From Microplitis mediator (lineage: Eukaryota; Arthropoda; Insecta; Hymenoptera; Braconidae), in the NCBI RefSeq assembly GCF_029852145.1, contig NC_079977.1, positions 17,841,781-17,905,780 on the forward strand: a stretch of DNA of 64,000 nucleotides. The letters are read 5' to 3'. The translations under genes and the position numbers were made by a program. Positions 59,172-64,000 of the stretch are shown one piece after another; positions within the stretch are counted from its first letter, which is position 1; every line of letters starts with the position of its first letter. Under the pieces are notes generated by a model. It saw only the letters and a list, made by a program, of their open reading frames with translations. It was not told the DNA's origin and did no database searches.

Positions 59172-61950
59172 ATAATAGAACTAATAAATTAAGTTATGAC
59201 TAATTAATTTAATTGGATTAATAAATGAGTAAAATAAAATAAAAAATCGTCGAAACATGGAAATGATATCTCTGCCAGACTAGAGATAACATATTTAACA
59301 ACAAGTAACGGTTGGCTCACGATGAATCAGTACATCTTGATCAACATAACTTAGATATTTACGATTTATAAATACAAAATTTTTTTAATTTTCGTAATTT
59401 ATTTTTAGTTTACGTTTAAGTTTACTATCAATAATTATTGAGTAAAAATTAAGTTGTTATAAATATTTATAATGATTCATTATAATAATTTAAATTGTTT
59501 GTATATTTGTATTATTATGGTTAGAAAACAAATTAAGTATATTATCAAGCTATTGTAAATGTAAAAATATATTTTCAATTCATTAAAAAGACTAAATGAA
59601 AGAATTTAAAGTCATTTTATGTTTTTAGTTAATATATATCGTTGAATAAAAATAAATCAATGAATAAATAAATAAACATCAAAAGATTGAAACGAAGAAA
59701 TGAAAAAAGTTCAAATTACCACTTATGACCGTTGTAAAAAAAAAAAAATCAATAGTTGGTTTATAATGAAAACACTATATATTTTAATGTGATTCTATGA
59801 AAATCTTTTATCAATTAAAACAATATTTATCATAAGTGAAATTAAAATTATTTACTTATTATAAATACATATATACTTTATAAATTCAATTCTTCATGAA
59901 TTAAATCTTTATAAATTAAATTTTTTTATATTCATTTATAATTTTATATAAATTCATCTTTATCTATCTTTAAAATATTTTTATGAATGAACACTTCAAA
60001 TGTATGTAATTTTGATTGCACAATAATGTAAAAAATTCATATGTATATTTTTTTCTTTGCCATTTGGCATGAGCCTTGGCATAATTAATAAACGAAACTA
60101 AACTAAACTAAACATATATAAATAAAAAATTAATATAAAAGATGAAAATGATTTATTAGAAAGGTATATAATTTTTAATCCGTTTTCGGATATTTAGCTG
60201 TAGAAACTAAAAAAAAATTTAATATAGTTTACTATAGTTTAATAATTTTGGATTGTATAAGAGTACATAATATAAGTATGAAAAAATTTCAAATAAACGT
60301 TATTTTTATTTTTTTTATTTTCAAGTAAATGTAGTAAAAATGATTATATATATTAAAAAACATATATAAAAGATAATACATATTGATAAATAAGATTAGA
60401 ATTTATTTGAGAAGTAGTTGACTTTTTAATTAAAAATGTCGAATAATTAAAAAAATTAACTTGCTAGTAAAATTTTCAATTATCTCACTGCTAAGTTCAA
60501 AGTAGAATATTACCGATAAATCGAAAGATATATAATAGTGAGTAACCTAAAATATGCAGTACTATAGCCATGAATAATTTTAAAAATCATTTATTTTTTT
60601 ATTGAATGTAAGCTTCAAACGATGTATAATAGAACTAATAAATTAAGTTATGACTAATGAATTTATTTGGATCAATAAATAAGTAAAATAAAATAAAAAA
60701 TCGTCGAAACATGGAAATATTATCTCTGCCAGGCTAAAAATAACATATTTAACAATAGCTAACGGTTAGCTCACGATGATTCAGTACATCTTGATCAACA
60801 TGACTTAGATATTTACGATTTATGAATACAATTTTTTTTTTGATTTTCATAATTTATTTTTAAGTTTACTATTAATAATTATTGAGTGAAAATTAAATTG
60901 TTGTAAATATTTATAATGATTCATTATAATGATTCAAATTGTTCGTATAGTCATATAATTATGGTTGAAAAACGAATAAATTAAATTATCAAGCTATTGT
61001 ATATTTAGAAATATCAATTAAATAAGTTTTTTTGTCTGAATGTATTCATTCAAATAATTAATATAAATGTTTTGCAAAAAAAAAAAATTAAATAGTCACT
61101 ATTAAATAATAAAAGGAAAAAAAAAAAAAGAACTATCTAACATGAAATTTTATAAGAATGGAACGAATGATCATTTAAAAGATTAAGAAAACAGAAATAA
61201 AAGCTAATAAACAACAAATATTATTGAAATGAATTTAAAGATTTTTTTTTTCTTTGGATACATATTAATTACTCAAAATCGATTAATTTTGATTTTAAAC
61301 TAGTTTAAAATTTCAATTCATAAAACAGACTGAATAAAAGAATTTGAAGTGATTTTACGTTTACAGTTAAAATATTTCGTTAAATAAAAAAAAAAATGAA
61401 TAAATAAAAAAACATTAAAAGATTGAAACGAAGTAATAAAAAAAAATTCGAATTATTACTATGACCGTTGTGAAAAAAAAAAAAATCAATAGTTGGTTTA
61501 TAATAAAGACACTATATATTTAAATGCGATACTATTGAAATCTTTTATCAATTAAAATAATGTTTAACATAAGTAAAATTAAAATTATTTACTTATTATA
61601 ATTACATATATAAATAAAAAATAAATATAAAAGTTGAAAATGATTTATTAGAAAGGTATATAATTTTTAATCCGTTTTCGGATATTTAGCTGTAGAAACT
61701 AAAAAAGAATTTAATATAGTCTACTATAGTTTAATAATTTTTGATTGTATAAGAGTACATAATATAAGTATGAAAAAATTTTAAATAAACGTTATTTTTA
61801 TTTTTTTTATTTTCAAGTAAATGTAGTAAAAATGATTATATATATTAAAAAACATATATGAAAGATAATACATATTGATAAATAAGATTAGAATTTATTT
61901 GAGAAGTAGTTGACTTTTTAATCAAAAATGTCAAATAATTAAAACAAAAA

Positions 61951-62656
61951 AATTATTTATTTACTTAATTTAAAAAAAAAACAAAAAATTAATAATAATA
62001 ATAATACTATGTGTATTTAAATAAATAATTTTATATTGAAAAAATAATTAAGTACGAACAGGTAATTTAGATACAGGGAGCTACCGTTGTATCCGCCGTC
62101 GCTCACGCAGCTGACAGTTAGTGCGCAACTACAATCTTTTTAGACGCCGGCTCGTACTAGTATGAAGGAGTAGTCAGTTGAAGCGGCTCGAGTAAGAGCT
62201 GAGAGATACTGACTACGGCAAGTTGTATACTATTAACGTAACACTACCACGGGTCGATGTCTATGACTGAATGACTCTTTATGTGGTAAATCGCTACGGC
62301 GTTTATATAATATTATGTATAACTTTAAAAAAGTATACAAATATGAAACTGAGTATTGACTTACTTGTTCCCGAGCAAGAATAAAATATCACGTTTACGT
62401 GTATAAAAACCAAGTCGCTTTGATAAAAATATCTAGCGAGAGTAATATTTACAAAAATGAGAGGATGGTTGAAAATTAAAAGTTATTATTCAATTTTGTG
62501 AATAAATAATGTTAATTTAAAATTTTCAAGTGTTGTAATAAGCAAATGCTTTAAACAGCACCACTTTAACAATTGTTAGTATTTTTTAAAGACTAACATG
62601 TATGTTGAAGTGAAAGAGGAGTAATTCTAATGTTTTTTTAATAAAACATAAACGAA
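61951..62656 (+). promoter_or_regulatory. Candidate rDNA promoter and external transcribed spacer
   Basis: After the spacer repeats the composition changes: 62090-62290 is clearly richer in G+C (TCCGCCGTCGCTCACGCAGC, GAAGCGGCTCGAG) than anything for several kb upstream. It is a candidate for the pol I promoter and start of the external transcribed spacer, which then runs to the 18S start. The transcription start cannot be fixed by eye. Confidence 0.45.
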
Positions 62657-63848
62657 GCTCCCTGGTTGATCCTGCCAGTAGTCATATGCTTGTCTCAAAG
62701 ATTAAGCCATGCATGTCTCAGTACATGCCGTATTAAGGTGAAACCGCGAATGGCTCATTAAATCAGTTATGGTTCCTTAGATCGTACCCACATTTACTTG
62801 GATAACTGTGGTAATTCTAGAGCTAATACATGCAAACCAGAGTTCCGACCAGAGATGGAAGGAACGCTTTTATTAGATCAAAACCAATCGGTGGCTTGTC
62901 CATCGTTACTTTTGGTGACTCTGAATAACTTTCTGCTGATCGTATGGTCTAGTACCGACGACGAATCTTTCAAATGTCTGCCTTATCAACTGTCGATGGT
63001 AGGTTCTGCGCCTACCATGGTTGTAACGGGTAACGGGGAATCAGGGTTCGATTCCGGAGAGGGAGCCTGAGAAACGGCTACCACATCCAAGGAAGGCAGC
63101 AGGCGCGCAAATTACCCACTCCCGGCACGGGGAGGTAGTGACGAAAAATAACGATACGGGACTCATCCGAGGCCCCGTAATCGGAATGAATACACTTTAA
63201 ATCCTTTAATGAGGATCCATTGGAGGGCAAGTCTGGTGCCAGCAGCCGCGGTAATTCCAGCTCCAATAGCGTATATTAAAGTTGTTGCGGTTAAAAAGCT
63301 CGTAGTTGAATCTGTGTTTCATACTGTTGGTTCATCGCTCGCGGTGTTAACTGACATGTTATGGAACGTCCTACCGGTGGATTTAGCTAAGGTCAAACTT
63401 GGCGGTCCAATTTAATCCTATCGCGGTGCTCTTAATTGAGTGTCGAGGTAGGCCGGTACGTTTACTTTGAACAAATTAGAGTGCTTAAAGCAGGCTTATT
63501 TCGCCTGAATACTGTGTGCATGGAATAATAGAATAGGACCTCGGTTCTATTTTGTTGGTTTTCGGAATACCGAGGTAATGATTAATAGGGACAGATGGGG
63601 GCATTCGTATTGCGACGTTAGAGGTGAAATTCTTGGATCGTCGCAAGACGAACAGAAGCGAAAGCATTTGCCAAAAATGTTTTCATTAATCAAGAACGAA
63701 AGTTAGAGGTTCGAAGGCGATCAGATACCGCCCTAGTTCTAACCATAAACGATGCCAGCTAGCGATCCGCCGATGTTCCTCCGATGACTCGGCGGGCAGC
63801 TTCCGGGAAACCAAAGCTTTTGGGTTCCGGGGGAAGTATGGTTGCAAA

Positions 63849-63897
<49 letters not shown>

Positions 63898-64000
63898 GCG
63901 GCTTAATTTGACTCAACACGGGAAACCTCACCAGGCCCGGACACCGGAAGGATTGACAGATTGATAGCTCTTTCTTGATTCGGTGGGTGGTGGTGCATGG
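62657..64000 (+). rRNA. 18S ribosomal RNA (5' part, cut by the window end)
   Basis: Starts CTCCCTGGTTGATCCTGCCA, the universal eukaryotic small-subunit 5' end, and holds the conserved landmarks in order: GTGCCAGCAGCCGCGGTAAT (63236), GAAATTCTTGGATCG (63626), AAACTTAAAGGAATTGACGG (63850). About 1344 nt are present out of an expected ~1.9 kb. It looks intact, with no insertion in the visible part. Open frames within it are meaningless. Confidence 0.97.

Larger units (their letters stand above)
57605..61950 (+). repeat. rDNA intergenic spacer repeats (two units of about 1.45 kb)
   Basis: Unit 1 starts at 57605 and, leaving out the retrotransposon insertion, runs to 60457. Unit 2 runs from 60458 to about 61950. 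Shared landmarks: AATTATCTCACT-AAGTTCAAAG (57630, 60480), AATAGAACTAATAAATTAAG (59175, 60630), CCGTTTTCGGATATTTAGCT (60180, 61670). Very AT-rich, no gene. Their place just before 18S identifies them as spacer repeats, though only one rDNA unit is visible. Confidence 0.7.

Noticed and set aside
62798..63415. ORFs in the 18S region
   Set aside because: They lie inside the ribosomal RNA gene.

Overview
This is AT-rich nuclear DNA of an animal, most likely an insect. The evidence is a eukaryotic 18S rRNA gene at the right end, spliced genes with GT-AG introns, and proteins with the layout of insect chemosensory ionotropic receptors (IRs). A hymenopteran, perhaps a parasitoid wasp, is my best guess; an 18S alignment would settle it.

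Left part (1-31 kb): three head-to-tail units of about 10 kb (starting at 1, 11558 and 21614). Each carries one intact four-exon gene for a 636-residue divergent IR (genes A, B, C). Exon lengths (126, 249, 301 and 1235 nt) and phases (0, 0, 1) are identical in all three. Intron 2 (3.5-4.4 kb) is built from an old TA-flanked inverted-repeat element that is present at the same place in every copy and has collected later insertions.

Middle (31-48 kb): a diverged member of the family (gene E, 667 residues, minus strand, 35768-38277) and a fourth array member (gene D, 42368-47675). D is a pseudogene with three separate lesions: an insertion in exon 1, an insertion in exon 2 and a 4-bp frameshift in exon 4. 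Between them lie several miniature inverted-repeat elements (MITEs) and a hAT transposase remnant.

Right part (48-64 kb): a 2.2-kb foldback element, one orphan ORF with a signal peptide (51904-52530, minus), more inverted-repeat elements, then the edge of an rDNA locus. This edge has two ~1.45-kb spacer repeats, the first interrupted by a 5'-truncated non-LTR retrotransposon, then a transcribed-spacer-like stretch and the first ~1340 bp of 18S rRNA, cut by the window end.

The most unusual signal is in the repeats. At least nine inverted-repeat families share one plan: short terminal repeats, and arms filled with dozens of degenerate copies of one family-specific palindromic word. Several hold a tRNA-like (pol III A box/B box) module near the centre. 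The tandem duplication provides empty sites for many insertions, so termini and target duplications can be read directly.

Functionally, the IR genes would encode membrane receptors of chemosensory neurons. Paralogue differences concentrate in short extracellular patches, while the pore-side segments hardly differ.
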